From assembly GCA_963383645.1 (NCBI GenBank), contig OY726565.1, positions 27,118,966-27,182,965 of the forward strand: DNA of 64,000 nt, read 5' to 3'. The stretch is from Muscardinus avellanarius (Eukaryota > Chordata > Mammalia > Rodentia > Gliridae). Positions 1-11,339 of the stretch are shown one piece after another. Made by a program: the position numbers and the translations under genes. Below the pieces are notes generated by a model that was not told the origin of the DNA, made no database searches, and was given only the letters and a program-made list of their open reading frames with translations. The number at the start of each line of letters is the position of its first letter. Positions within the stretch are counted from its first letter, which is position 1.

Positions 1-112
1 GTTCCCATTTCTCCACATCCTCGCCAGCATCTGTTGTTGTTTGTGTTTTGAGGGTAGTTTTGATTTTCATCTCTCTGATTGCCAATGATGTTGAGCATTT
101 CTTCATGCATTT
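1..112 (-). mobile_element. L1 fragment, ORF2 3' region
   Basis: Read on the minus strand this matches the C-terminal coding part of L1 ORF2. It contains the stretch 'atgctcaacatcattggcaa' followed by 'aatcagagagatgaaaatc' and the 'gatgctggcgaggatgtgga' block that recurs in the other L1 copies of the window. It is cut by the window edge on the left, so its full length is unknown. No open frame of useful length remains. Confidence 0.85.
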
Positions 113-660
113 AAATTTTAAAATTTAAAAAAAATTTTAAATGTTCATTTATTTTTGTTGTATAGTTATGTTTTGAGATATATACTCTAAAGGAATTATT
201 TGATATATACACTTAGAGATAAGTACAATACTCTTTACAGCAACATTATAATAACAATGATTAAGAATCTGAATTTTCACATATCAGAAAATGAATGTAC
301 TATTGTACAAGAGTGAATCAAGCAGTGAAAATTAATGACACTGAGCTGCATGTGTCAATGTGGATACATGTAAGAAATGACATCGATAAATATCAGGCTT
401 TTTAAGAATAAGGAATATGTGTTAAAACTATTTTTAAAAGGTGTGATAAATTTTATGACATTGACTACTTTAAATGTTGAAGACAGAGTGTAATGAGGAC
501 AGGAACGGTCAGGTAAGATTTTAGTATTTGTAGGTTCTATTGCTTTAAAAGGCTATATCTTTCATACCTGATGTATATGATATACATGCTTTGGTATATA
601 TAAAAACTGAAAAAAGGAGATAATATTAATCAGAAGCAGCATGACTATTTTGGGAAAAGA
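113..660. other. AT-rich DNA, possibly very old L1
   Basis: No gene is visible. The stretch at about 165-400 ('gagatatatactctaaagga', then 'tttacagcaacattataata') loosely follows the ORF2 3' pattern of old mammalian L1 on the plus strand, but it is heavily diverged. The rest looks unique. Confidence 0.3.
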
Positions 661-677
661 GTTACCTCAGCATGTTG

Positions 678-678
<1 letters not shown>

Positions 679-724
<46 letters not shown>
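679..724. repeat. (TG)n microsatellite
   Basis: About 46 bp of uninterrupted TG dinucleotide. It abuts the 3' (dID) end of a minus-strand SINE, as many GT tracts in this window do. Confidence 0.97.
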
Positions 725-725
<1 letters not shown>

Positions 726-840
726 CTAAAGACTGAACACAGGGCCACTCTACCACTGAGCTATTCATTTTTAACCAGGGTCTTGCTAAGTCAACATGTG
801 CTGGCCTCAACCCCCAGATCCTCCCTCCCTCCTCCCTGGT
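725..840 (-). mobile_element. degenerate B1-dID SINE
   Basis: The minus-strand dID arm (gattgaaccc.. / accactgagct-like) is followed by 'agggtcttgctaagt' and a decayed B1 arm. It is an old copy with no detectable duplication of the target. Confidence 0.6.
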
Positions 841-1380
841 GCTGGCGAGGCCTGTGGCTTAGTACTTGGCTCACTTACTACCTGCCTGCGGGTGCTGGCA
901 GCCTGGGCTTGCTCCGCTCGTCCTTTGCATGTTTATTTGCTCACCGTAGCTGAATATTTTGATCTAAAACATCACCCTCCATTAAAAAGAAAATTCAGAA
1001 AGAGGACTTCATTCTATGTCTTGAACCAGAAAAGCCCAGATGATCTGTGATTTCATATGAGCATAAAGCAAGCAGCTTTTTGAAGGAGAGAGTTCGCGTG
1101 GTCTCGCAGTTTTAGGAAAGATAAGGCGAGATATGAATGCTGCTGGCTTCTTATGCCAATAATCAACTCTCTAATGAAAACAATGACATAGTTCATTTTA
1201 ACCAGACAAGTCCAGGAAAGGTCATGAGTCCATAAGGAATGCTCAAAAAGAGTAAAACAATAGAAACTTCTACAGAAGATCTCACACACACATCAATAGG
1301 AGTCAATTTACTATGAGTCCAACTCCTCACAGATGAAAGGAAGAGTTAAATCATATGATTTAAAGAAAAGTACACTAATT

Positions 1381-1620
1381 AAGGAGGGTTGCGGGTTCAA
1401 AAACAGCCTCTGAAAACTAAAAAAAAAAAAAAAAAAAAACTCTCAGCAACCCAGTAAGGCCCTGTTTGAAAATAAAAAAATAAAGCAAGGGATAGTGGTA
1501 CATGCTTGTAATCCCAAACCTTGGGAAACTAAGACAGGAGGATCACAGGTTTAAGGCAACAGGATCCGGCTCAGCAACTTAGTGAGACCTGCATTCAAAA
1601 AATAAAACCAAATAAAATAG
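1381..1620 (+). mobile_element. two partial B1-dID SINEs around a poly(A)
   Basis: A B1-arm fragment ('ggttgcgggttcaaaaacag') runs into a 21-base poly(A) and 'ctcagcaacccagtaaggcc'. A second B1 arm then follows ('tgcttgtaatcccaaacctt', 'gacaggaggatcacagg'), ending in an A-rich linker. Both are old and incomplete. Confidence 0.7.
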
Positions 1621-1688
1621 AGCCAAGTTTCATCTTACAGATCAAATATGCCTTCGTAAATATTTTTCATTTAAATTTCCAGTAGTTG

Positions 1689-1874
1689 GCCGGGCGTGGT
1701 GGCGCACACTTGTAATCCCCGCGCTTGGGAGGTGGAGACAGGAGGATCGCGCAGGTTCGAAGCCAGCCGCGCTGGCTTTAAGAGACCCTGTTTCCAAATA
1801 GAAGTATAAAATAGGTATGGGAGTGTAGCCCTAAGGTAGAAGGGCTTCCAGGAACCCCAGTACCACAAAAATAA

Positions 1875-1909
<35 letters not shown>

Positions 1910-1912
1910 ATA
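1689..1912 (+). mobile_element. young-subfamily B1-dID SINE with target duplication
   Basis: A full dimeric SINE. The B1 arm starts 'gccgggcgtggtggcgca' and keeps a B-box-like GGTTCGAAGCC. It is followed by the AGCCAGC-CGC-GCTGGCT hairpin, an A-rich linker and a dID arm ('gtagaagggcttccaggaac'), with an (AAAT)n tail. It is flanked by an exact 11-bp duplication TCCAGTAGTTG at 1678-1688 and 1913-1923, which shows L1-mediated insertion and little decay since. Confidence 0.95.
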
Positions 1913-2013
1913 TCCAGTAGTTGATAGACTTGCCATTTTAATATATATCATTGGATCTCTGTTTATTTGTAAACAGCCTATTGCTCATTTGGAAATAAAA
2001 ACCAGTGGACAGT

Positions 2014-2102
2014 AAAAAATAAAATAAAAATAAAATAGGGCCAAGGGTGAAGCTCAGAGGTAGAACACCCCTGAGTTCAGTCCCCAGTACCACAAAAAAA
2101 AA
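2014..2102 (+). mobile_element. dID arm of a B1-dID SINE
   Basis: An A-rich linker, then 'agctcagaggtagaacaccc' and 'cagtccccagtaccac' and a short A tail. The B1 arm is missing, so this is a right-arm-only fragment. Confidence 0.75.
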
Positions 2103-2189
2103 TTCTTTTTTGAGTAGAAATTCTATCTCACTTCCATTATAGAATGCAACTTTTCTTGTTCTGTGACTAATACTTATCTGTAACCTGGA

Positions 2190-2312
2190 AATGAGGTCTC
2201 ACTACGCTGTTGAGGGTTTCACAGTGTTGCTGAGGCGACCCTTGAACCTCAATTCTCCTGTCTCAGCTTCCCAAGTACCAAGATTACAGACCTGCACCAC
2301 CACGCCCAGCTC
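2190..2312 (-). mobile_element. B1 arm of a SINE
   Basis: Antisense B1 arm ('ctgtctcagcttcccaagta', 'tgcaccaccacgcccagct'). The dID arm is absent. Confidence 0.7.
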
Positions 2313-2659
2313 AACTCCACTGTTGAAGACTCATCTCCTATTTCAAAGCCCAAATCTGTTCCTTTTGCAGTTATTATTTTGTTAAAAATGCATATAAACA
2401 GGTTTTTCTTGCAGGGCATGCTTTAATGTTTTCTCATTGGTCTTAGAGAATAATTTGCAGTGTTTACTCAGCTCCAAAGCCTTAAGTAATCTGCCTCCTG
2501 TCTTCTGTTTCAACACATTTCATACCACTTTCTCTAACACATACCAGGGCTCTGATCATACAAAACTCATGCTTCTCCAATATTCTTGGCTCTGCCCTGT
2601 CTTGGTTTGTTTATATTTGCAGTTCATCTTCCTGGCTCAGACTCTGATTGGCAGCTAAA

Positions 2660-3240
2660 ATTTCATGACAGCTAGATCCTCCCTGACCATTTTGTACCTC
2701 CTTCCCACCCCATCTGACTACCAGTAGCCTCCTGCGTGCATCTGTGTCTCATATGTATTGCCCTGTCCTGTGTCAACTGCACTGATTCCCTGACTGTGAG
2801 GAGGCTCCTGGAGGGCATTACCACATTATCCTGTTGCTTTCCTCCATAGTGCTTATCGCAGCCTGGAATAATGTTAGTTGTGTGTACTTGTTGGGTTCTC
2901 TTTGTTCTTGCCTACCCCCTTTTACTAGAATGTAAGCACTACTAAGAAATGCACTTGGTTTCTTTTTGTTCCCTTTTGTATCCCCAGTGCCTGTCACAAA
3001 CAGATGCTCAGTGAATCGTGTGTGTATGTTCCTAGGTATTGAACCCAGGAGCATTCTACCTCTGAGCTATACTCTCGGTCCTTTTTATTTTTTATTTTGA
3101 AAGAGTCTACATTGCTGAGGGCCTTGATAAGTTGCTGAGGCTAGCCTTGAACCTGTAATCCTCTCTCCACCTCCCAAGTACTGAGGTTACAGGCATGCAC
3201 CACTATTCCTGGCTCCTCAGTGAATTGTTGGTAAATGAAC
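2660..3240 (+). mobile_element. L2 LINE 3' end, split by a SINE
   Basis: This follows the L2 3' terminal pattern in order: 'cctccctgaccattttgtac', 'ccatagtgcttatcgcagcc', 'tagaatgtaagcac', 'tgtatccccagtgcctgtca', 'agatgctcagtgaat'. It resumes at about 3214 with 'ctcagtgaattgttggtaaa' after a SINE insertion. The sequence is old and diverged, as expected for a family shared by all placental mammals. Confidence 0.75.
3025..3213 (-). mobile_element. B1-dID SINE nested in L2
   Basis: The antisense dID arm ('tattgaacccaggagcattc') and B1 arm ('accttgaacctgtaatcc', 'gcatgcaccactattcctgg') are complete. The L2 motif 'ctcagtgaat' occurs just before and just after the element, which fits a target-site duplication. 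The SINE is therefore younger than the L2. Confidence 0.8.
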
Positions 3241-3344
3241 ATGGAAGAATTGGGAGACCTGAGTACATCAGGCCACGGAGAAGTCTGATCAATATAGTAA
3301 AACAGAAGCAATAGACAGTATGCACAATGGTCATTATTTATTGA

Positions 3345-3560
3345 ATGTACTTTGATGCTGCAGATGATTCTAACCACTTTATATACATTATCTCACTTAA
3401 CCTTTCTGACGGCCTGGTGAATTAGGTATTATTATAGATGATGCAATGGAGGCTCAGAGAGGTTAAGGAATTTGTCCAAAATATAATTGACACGTGGAAG
3501 AAAAAGGATTTAAATTCAGGTCCAAATTTAGCATTATACTTCAGCATCGCTCTATCTGGC
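3345..3560 (-). mobile_element. MIR SINE
   Basis: Antisense MIR pattern: 'tatctcacttaacctttctg', 'gaggctcagagaggttaagg', 'aatttgtccaaa', 'ttaaattcaggtcc'. These correspond to the core and 3' part of MIR, which is spread through all mammals. Diverged but recognisable. Confidence 0.75.
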
Positions 3561-4290
3561 AAAGATCTTAGGAGTCCATCAGTGATGTGTGCATTGAGCC
3601 AGTGGTGCTGTGTGTGCTCTGTTAAGGTTCCTACCAGGCTGGTCCCTTCTGGAGGCCTCTGTTTGTATAATGGAGGCACAATGCATACTTGTTAATCTAT
3701 TAGATCAACTGGTTCATTTATCTCATTTATCAGTGTCTCTTTCATCTGGTTCAGAATATTACCTTAAGAGAAAGGACTATGGAAAGACTGAGCTTGGTTA
3801 GTAGGATTGCTGGTAGCAAACAGCATAGATATTTAATCACATACAAGAAAGTCCAGGTAGACTTAATAGGGAAACAGATAAATGATTAATGAATTTGGCC
3901 AAAGTGTTTATGTGCATGTACAAAAATATAACAATAAATCCCATTATATACAATGGCAAGGCACCAATAAAATATTTTATAAATATATTTTCCAAAATAA
4001 AGATTTGTGTTCCTTATTAAAATAATATGATTATGAATCCTATAGCATGAAGGCACCCACATGAAATTATGCTGTTCAATTCCCCGCCTTCAGCCAGTTT
4101 ATATAGGAATTGCCTATATTTTACATAGGCAATGTGTAGGTAAAGAAAAGTTGAATATTTTCCTAGATTTAGCTTAGAACATGGAGCACATCAGAAAAAG
4201 AGAGAGTTCTAAGTGAAGTGCCTCTTCTGGTACATCAGGTTTCATTTAAAGCACAATTCTCTGTCCCTCAACCTTAGAGGTCCACATCTT

Positions 4291-4517
4291 CACATCTTTT
4301 CTTTTCTTTTTTTCTTTCTTTCTTTTTTTTTTTTTTTTTTTTTTTGGTGGTACTGGGGTTCCTGGAAGCCCTTCTACCTCCGGGCTACACTCCAAGACCT
4401 ATTTTATATTTTTGAGACAGGGTCTCACGCCAGCGCGGCTGGCTTCGAACTTGCGCGATCCTCCTGTCTCGCCTCCTAAGCGTGGGGATTACAAACGTGC
4501 ACCACCATGCCCGGGCA
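4291..4517 (-). mobile_element. young-subfamily B1-dID SINE with target duplication
   Basis: A poly(T)/(CTTT) tail, then the antisense dID ('ggttcctggaagcccttcta') and antisense B1 arm with the hairpin GCCAGC-CGC-GCTGGC read on its sense strand. An exact 11-bp duplication GTCCACATCTT lies at 4280-4290 and 4522-4532. Confidence 0.93.
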
Positions 4518-4942
4518 AGACGTCCACATCTTAATCCCTGGAACCTGTATATATCTCACCCAACAGGACAAAACAAACTTAACAAGTGTGCTTAAAGTTC
4601 GGATCTTGAAGTTCAAGTGGGCCCAAACTATCATGGAAATCCTCAGAAGGAGAGATTCTTTCTCAGATGTTGTCAGAGGGATGTGGTGCTGCTGTCTTTC
4701 AGGATGCAGAGAGGCGGTCACAAGCCAAGGAATACAGGTGGCATCTGAACACTAGAAGAAGCAAAGAAAAAGTTCTTTCTGAGCTTCCCAAAAGGAACAG
4801 AGGCTCCGGGTACCTTGATTTTAGCCCAGGGAAAATGGCTAAAATCAAGTCACACTTATGGCACACTTTCTACGTACAAAACTAAAAGATATTAAATTCC
4901 TGTTGCTTTAAAGCTACTAAACTAGTAGTTTATAGGTAATTT

Positions 4943-5086
4943 GCGGAGACAGGAGGATCGCGCTGGTTCGGAGCCAGCCTCGCTGGCTTAAGAGACCCTG
5001 TTTCCAAATTTAAAAATATATATAAAAATAGGTCTGGGAGTGTAGCCCGGAGGTAGAAGGGCTTCCAGGAACCCCAGTACCACCAA

Positions 5087-5125
<39 letters not shown>

Positions 5126-5127
5126 AT
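4943..5127 (+). mobile_element. 5'-truncated young B1-dID SINE
   Basis: It starts inside the B1 arm at 'gcggagacaggaggatcg'. It keeps the hairpin AGCCAGC-CTC-GCTGGCT, the dID arm and an (AAAT)n tail. No clear target duplication was found. Confidence 0.9.
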
Positions 5128-5345
5128 ACTGTATAGAAAAATTAGAATTTTAAACTCATTTAAATTTTAAACAGAGAACTCAGTACCTCTCAGTAACTCA
5201 GGTTGAAAGACTTGGATGATATCATCTCCCTCATGAGCAAAACACATCCCTTCAGTAAAGCACCAGTCATTGTTCTGTATGCTTCAGGAACTTTTTTGGC
5301 CAGGTTTCAAAACCCAAGTATCACTAACTTCTCTCTCACAACTGC

Positions 5346-5565
5346 CAGGTGTCGTGGCACATGCCTGTAATCCAAATACTTGGGAGGCTGAGACAGAAAG
5401 ATCTTGAGTTCAAAGACAGCCTTAGCAACAGTAGCAAGACTTTTCAGCAATTTATAAAGACCTTATATAAAAAACAAGAGCTAAAAGGGCTGATGGTGTA
5501 GCTCAGAGATAGAATGTGCATGGGTTTAATTCCCAGTAACACACACACACACACACACACACCCC
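5346..5565 (+). mobile_element. B1-dID SINE with (AC)n tail
   Basis: An older-subfamily copy: 'catgcctgtaatccaaatac', a decayed linker, 'agctcagagatagaatgtgc'. The tail after 'cccagtaac' has turned into an (AC)n tract at about 5539-5562. Confidence 0.85.
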
Positions 5566-7647
5566 ACATACTAATACAACTTTTATTTCTTTATCAGATG
5601 ATAATCAAGTTTCACGAGGAAAGCTAGAAATCTGATACTAGCCTGCAGTTTTGTGAATTATTCGTTTTCTCTCTGGTAGAATTAGATAATAGCTCATCCT
5701 TATTTGGCGCATGCAATGAAAATTTAGAATCCATATACTAATAAAAGGTGAATCGTGAGTTTTAAATGTGTTTTTAGGGACCTACCTGCGTTTCGTTTGC
5801 TTCCTGTGTACTTTTAAGGCTATAGGGGAGTTTTAATCTCCTGGCCTCATTCATTATAAAAAGTTCCATCCTCTGGCTTATGATTCATCTTTCTCTGCCT
5901 CCCACAGAAGAGAACTAAACACAGCTATACTGGGAATTAGAACTGTTATCAGGCTCAAAACACTTAATTAAACAATTCATTCAATTACTTCTAATCATGT
6001 TCATTTAATCTTCTTAATTCTGCCCTTAAATTAGTCAGGAAAAGACTAGGCTGTGTGGTAGTAATAAATTCTCAGTAGCTAAACACAACAAAAGTTACAT
6101 ATCATTCAAGTTTGAAACCTTCCTGTATCAGGTCTCCATATATAGTTAAACAAAAATCCAGACTGGTTCCAAAGTGTATCTTGTTAGCTCATTTTTGAGG
6201 CTTCCATGTGTGCCTAGGTAAGACAAAAGAAAGAGCTGGATCATGCCTGTGCCTCTGCTTTTAAGTGTTGGTTGAGAAGTCATGCTTGTCAGGTCTGCCT
6301 CAAGGAGTTACCTGGCCCCAGTCCCTAACTTCATGGTAACTGGGAAACTGGAAGGAGCACACAGATGTTCAAGAAATAAATGTCTACTATGGTTTCCAAA
6401 TCTTCATATTACAAAATTGTGAATTACTTATTTCACAAATACGTTCCTGTGACATAACTACTGGTAACTTAAGGACAACAAATCGTTTAAGTGGTACTTT
6501 CTCAGAAGGCACCATTCTGGTTGGCTTTGTAGTAAAACTCAAATAAAAGGAAGGAAAGCAAGAAGCTTCTAGTAGGTGAGAAACTTGGATCTGAGGTCGT
6601 GTGGTAGAAAACAGAGCACATGTAGAACACAGGAGCACTGCATGAGGGACTGGACACTGCTACTGCATGTGCTGGTGCTCAGGAAAGGTGGGAAGAAAGG
6701 AAGGAGTGTATGAACTGCCAGTGTAATTTTATAAGGCTTCTCCATGCCTCCGCTCCTGTCTATGTGACCTACATTAGGATGTGAGACTATCATGCACCAT
6801 TAAAAGTATATAAGTAAATCAAACAAATAGGACAGGTAAAAACTGTATAACAAAAAGTCTTGTTCCATGTCTAAAACTCTATCAGTTATTGAATTACAGC
6901 AGCACAAACTTCAGTGAGAATAATTCTACCAGTTTTTTAGAGCAATTGCACCCCAGGTATGGTCTGGGATGTTTTGGAATCCCAAAGGCCTTTCCATGGG
7001 TTCTGTGAGTTAAAAACCATACATGAGTAAAAGATCCATCCATGGCATAGTGAAAGGTAGACTCATTGGTTTTCATGTAGTAGAGGGTGAATGATGTTAT
7101 GGTTTCAGATCCACGTTCCAAATAGTCTGTAAATACTGTTTAAAATTTTGGTGTTGTATCAATAAAGGATATCCATAATTATTGGAAAATACTGATGAAG
7201 TTCTCCTGTTTCTGACTATATCTGTATGAGAAAACAGATTTTTCTTTACTTACTTTAACCAAAACAACATATTAAAGCAGATCGAATAAACTATTAGTTA
7301 TGAAAACTCAGCTGTGTTCTATTAAGTAGTGTGAGAAAAAATTAACAAAAATGTAAAATGTAAAATAATGTTACTCTTCTCACTATATTTTTGAGAACAT
7401 AGTTTTTTCCATAAAATAAGCTAATTGTATTAATATATAATGATTTGTTTTTTAATGCACTAACAAATGTGTATATGAAATAACTCAGTTTTAATTAATC
7501 TCTAATTAAACTTGGTATATATTAGAGTTTAATAATTTATCACATTGTACATATATCTATATGTATAAACAGAATTCTTTGAATTCTTCAATGATGTTTA
7601 ATAGTGTAAAGGAGTCCTGGAAAGGACTAATTTAGAAAGTTAATTTT
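5566..7647. other. unique AT-rich DNA, no gene seen
   Basis: About 2.1 kb without a recognisable repeat or coding signal. The short open frames at 6387-6793 and 6894-7121 on the minus strand have no protein-like composition that I recognise and no supporting splice or start context. Confidence 0.6.
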
Positions 7648-7805
7648 ACCCAGGTACGATGATGCATGCCTGTAATCCTAGTACTTTAGAGGTTGAGACA
7701 GGAAGATCACAGGTTTGAAGACACTATTTCCAAATAAAAATAGAATAGGGTTGAGGATGTAGATTGGAGGTAGGATGCCCCTGGGTTTAGTTCAATCCCT
7801 AGTGT

Positions 7806-7841
<36 letters not shown>

Positions 7842-7890
7842 GAAAAATGAAGAAGAAAAATAGAAGAAAAAAGAAAGAAAATTAAATATA
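7648..7890 (+). mobile_element. B1-dID SINE with long purine tail
   Basis: A B1 arm ('gatgcatgcctgtaatccta') that lacks its middle part, then a dID arm ('ggtaggatgcccctgggttt') and an A-tail degraded into (AAAAG)n and GAA-rich DNA to about 7890. Confidence 0.85.
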
Positions 7891-8149
7891 GTATTTACCA
7901 TTGGAAAAAAGTCATTAAACATGAATATTTATTTTATTTTAATTAGAGATATATTTTTAAATAAACACATTGATGGAAAAAATGATACTGGATACTGTAC
8001 TCCAATTGTAAAATGTGAGAGCATGTGCAGAATATCTTTACATACCATGACAGAGATTGTTAACTTCCTCTCCAGTATGTAAAGAGGTATGATTCCAACC
8101 CTGGCATCTAAAAGATGACCTGTTTCAAAGCTGACACTTCCCCCTTCTT

Positions 8150-8570
8150 TTTCCTCCCCCTTTGCTTCACCTCCTGTTAACAAATAACATGTTATTATCC
8201 ATTTGCTGATGAAAGGGGACCTGGAGCTTGTGGATCTGCATAAGAACTGACTCAAGGACGACTTAAACATGAACTATTAACACATCAGCATCAGCCTGAC
8301 CCTGGCCTGTAGCTCTGAGTAAGAACTGATTCAAGAAAAACTTACACTTGAATTACATCCCTCCTGAGAAGATACCACCTGACCCTCAAGAGCTAAGTCT
8401 TAAAAGAAACTTGATTCCTTTATTCAAGAAGTATCGAGGGCTTGTTCTTGAATGCTTAAGTTTACTGGTTTTTCCGATTTGCTAGTAAATAAATAAATGT
8501 CTTTTTCCTTTGTCCCAAAGGCTTGTCCTAATTATTTGATTTGGCAAATTGGGGCAAGAAACAACTATGC
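8150..8570 (+). mobile_element. LTR-like segment with internal direct repeats
   Basis: Two imperfect copies of a block ('aagaactgactcaagg..' near 8240 and 'aagaactgattcaag..' near 8320, about 85 bp apart) precede 'gctagtaaataaataaatgt'. A T/C-rich stretch with 'cccaaaggcttgtcctaatt' follows. Repeats upstream of an AATAAA signal and a U5-like end resemble a gammaretrovirus-class (ERV1) solo LTR. No TG..CA ends with a matching duplication could be fixed, so this is tentative. Confidence 0.35.
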
Positions 8571-8995
8571 ATTCTCTTCTCTTTACTAAGAAAACTACAG
8601 TTTTGTTGGGGCTAACACATACTCCCTTGCTGATAAGTCAGTTTCAGCTGATAAGGCAGAACAGATGTAATTGGAAATTACTGAGTCAGACTTTGGGAAA
8701 GGTACACTAGGGATTTCCTCTTGTTTGTTTAGGTGTGTGTCCTCCATCTACCAGAGAGTCTGATGTATGACCTGGAACTCAGCATCTATTTGCAAATGTG
8801 AGAAAAGAGTCATACTTTTCGAAGGGAAGAAAAAAATAAAAACTAGGGAAAAACCTTGGGTTCCTAATATCAAACCACAACACTAACCCAGGCCTCTCTA
8901 CTCAATACATTTTTGGTATGGGATAAAGAAATAAGTTTTAATAGTTCTCAGGTTATTAGCGTTTTTGATTTCTTAAATCAATTTTTCTCATTTTA

Positions 8996-10012
8996 AAATT
9001 TTTATTGGTGCACTGTAGTTATACGTCTTAATGGGTTAAAAGTTGGTATAGACATACATGCACACATCATCTAATTAACCTTTACCCAATTCCCGTCCCA
9101 TTTTCTCCCCCTCCCTCCTTCCCATGCTTGGCTTAGTTATTGACTTTGATATGTTTGTTTAAGTACATCATGTGCTTTAGAGAGCTTCCCTCTTCCTCCT
9201 CCCATCCCCTCAGTTAGCTCCTCTATAGAATCTCCTTCTTCATCTAAAGTTCCTCCTGTTACCCATTTCTCCCTAGCTTTCTCATATTAGAGAAAACATC
9301 CGATTCTTTTATTTGTGACTGACTAATCTCACTTAACATAATGTCCTCCAGTTCCATAACACAATTACATAATGTAATTGTGTTTTTCTTTATGACTAAG
9401 TAAAATTCCACTGTGTAATATCTCATAGTTTGGGGGGATTTTTTTTTGTGTGTGGTACTAGGGATGGAACCCAGGGTCATTCTACCTCCAAGCTACACCC
9501 CCAGCCCTACTTTGTACTCTTTATTTGGAAACCGGGTCTCACTGAGTTGCAAAGGGCCTCACTAAGTAGCTGAGGCTGACCAAGAACCGCAATACTCTGG
9601 TCTCAGCCTCCAAAATGGGATTACAAGTGTGCACCACCATGTACAACTATCCCACAGTTTTGTAATCCATTCATCTATTGATGGACATCTTGGCTGGTTC
9701 CATAGTTTGGGTATGGTGAATCAGGCAACTATGAACATAGATACACATGCATTAGTTTGGCAGTTTGGTTTCCTTTCTTTTGGGTAGATACCCAGAAGTG
9801 GTATTGCTAGGTCAAATGGTAAGTTTGTTCTCATTCTTCTGAGGATTCTTCATAGTGTTTTCCAAAGTGCTTGCACTAATTTGCAATCCCACCAACAATG
9901 TTTTAGAGTTCCCACTTCTCCACATCCTCTCTAGCATTTGTTGTTGCTTGTGTTTTGAATGATTGCCCTTCTAGTTGAAGTTAGGTGAAATCTCAGGGTA
10001 ATTTTGATTTGA
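8996..10012 (-). mobile_element. L1 3' end (3'UTR and ORF2 C-terminus), copy A
   Basis: On the minus strand: ORF2 C-terminal coding sequence (from 'aattaccctgagatttcacc'), then a purine-rich 3'UTR, then the terminal 'tgcaccaataaaaatttt'. A SINE interrupts it at about 9432-9646. At 10012/10013 it switches strand into the next feature. The ORF2 frame is broken. The 3'UTR matches the copies at 22497 and 24578, so these are one L1 subfamily. Confidence 0.9.
9432..9646 (-). mobile_element. B1-dID SINE inside L1 copy A
   Basis: Antisense dID ('gggatggaacccagggtcat') and B1 arm ('ctggtctcagcctccaaaat'). The flanks 'tatctcatagttt' and 'tatcccacagttt' (two mismatches over 13 bp) look like an aged target duplication. 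Confidence 0.85.
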
Positions 10013-10490
10013 TCTCTTGCAGAAAAATGGAAATAACTCCTACTTTCTCACCCTGCACAAGAGTCAATTAAAGATGGATCAAAGACTTGGAATTTAGACC
10101 AGAGACCTTGAGACTCCTTGAAGAGGGCATAGGTCCAACACTACAACTCATAGGCACAGATAAAAACTTTCTCAACAAGACCCCAAAGGCACAAGAAACT
10201 AAAAGACAAATCAATATGTGGGATTGTGTAAAACTGAAGAGCTTCTGTACAGCAAAGGAAACTGTCAAGAACCTCAACAGAGAGCCAACAGAATGGGAGA
10301 AGATTTTTGCTAACTACTCCTCTATAATACACAGTGAATTCAAGAAACTCTGCATGAAGAAAACAAATAACCCAATCAAAACATAGGCAAGTGAACTAAA
10401 TAGAAAGTTCACGAAGGAAGAAATTCAAATGGCCAATAAATGCATGAAAAATGCTCAACATCATTAGCAAACAGAGGTATGCAAATTAAA
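10013..10490 (+). mobile_element. inverted ORF2 segment of L1 copy A
   Basis: Plus-strand L1 ORF2 from 'gcagaaaaatggaaataact' through 'ctgaagagcttctgtacagc' to 'gtatgcaaattaaa'. In an unrearranged L1 this segment lies directly upstream of the 5' limit of the 8996-10012 part. The two halves therefore form one insertion whose 5' segment is inverted, the twin-priming architecture. The frame from about 10087 is partly open and encodes an ORF2 C-terminal fragment that ends at a stop near 10384. Confidence 0.88.
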
Positions 10491-10511
10491 TGAATTTTCA
10501 ATGAATTCATG

Positions 10512-10578
10512 AGTATTATCTCATTTGATTTCAACAATTTGTGAGATATATAAGTGTTATTATTTCCATTTTATAAAC
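10512..10578 (-). mobile_element. MIR fragment
   Basis: 'tattatctcatttgatttca' then 'acaatttgtgag' and 'ttattatttccattttataa' follow the antisense MIR core. Short and diverged. Confidence 0.5.
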
Positions 10579-10587
10579 TATTATTTA

Positions 10588-10920
10588 TTATTTATTTTGC
10601 AATACTAGGAATTGAACCCAGGGGCATTTTACCTCTGAGCTATACCTTCGGTCCTATTTTTTATCCTTTATTTTGAAACAGGGTCTCACTAAGTTGCAGA
10701 ATTCACAGCTCAAGCTGGCTGCGAACCTGTGATCCTTCTGTCTCAGCCTCCCAAGTAGTGGGATTACAAGCATGCGCCACCATGTCTGCTCTCCCGCCCC
10801 TTTTCCAAATTTTACTTTGAGACAAAGTCTTGCTAATTTCCTAAGATAGCTTCAAATTTGTGCTCCTCCTTTTCCACCTCCCAGAGAAGGTGGGATTATA
10901 GGTATATGCCACCAAACCAC
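10588..10920 (-). mobile_element. B1-dID SINE plus a second B1 arm
   Basis: A complete antisense dID and B1 pair ('ggaattgaacccaggggcat', 'ctgtctcagcctcccaagta') runs to about 10785. A second, more decayed antisense B1 arm follows at about 10800-10920 ('tttgagacaaagtcttgcta', 'ggtgggattataggtat'). Confidence 0.8.
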
Positions 10921-10949
10921 ACCACACCCCAATTTCTCTCTTTTTAGAA

Positions 10950-11110
10950 TAAAAACCCAGTCATATTGAATTAAAACTCAACCCAATAATCTCATTTTAA
11001 CTTAATTGCTTCTGTAATGACCAAATCTCTAAATAAGGTTTCATCCCATTACTGGGGATTAGGACTAAAATATATATTTTGGGAGTGTCACAAGGCAAAC
11101 CATAACAACA
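10950..11110. repeat. old mammalian interspersed repeat, family uncertain
   Basis: 'tctcattttaacttaattgc', 'tctctaaataaggtttcatc' and 'tggggattaggact' match a phrase widely dispersed in mammalian genomes. I cannot name the family with certainty. Related phrases occur at 16240-16830, 26090-26425 and 42960-43310. Confidence 0.5.
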
Positions 11111-11339
11111 CCCAAGTCACACAGCTGTCATCTGCAAGGATTCCATAATCATTTAACTTTTAGTTCAACTTATTTGCTTCCACAGATTTTTTTTCTTCAA
11201 GTACGAATCACCACTGTCAGGACTGCTCAAACATACATGTGCATGTACATATTAAAATCGGATTCCTATGCCTTACCTCAGGCCTATTCAATCACACTTT
11301 AAGGGTGAGAACTTTTAATTTTATTTTTACTATGTAGTA

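Noticed and set aside
2040..2095. tRNA-like box A/box B pattern in dID arms considered as tRNA genes
   Set aside because: The arms are truncated tRNA-derived SINE parts without a cloverleaf; the same pattern recurs in dozens of copies.
9359..9384. Palindrome ACACAATTACA..TGTAATTGTGT
   Set aside because: It lies inside an L1 copy and is probably a local change within that copy; no sign of function.
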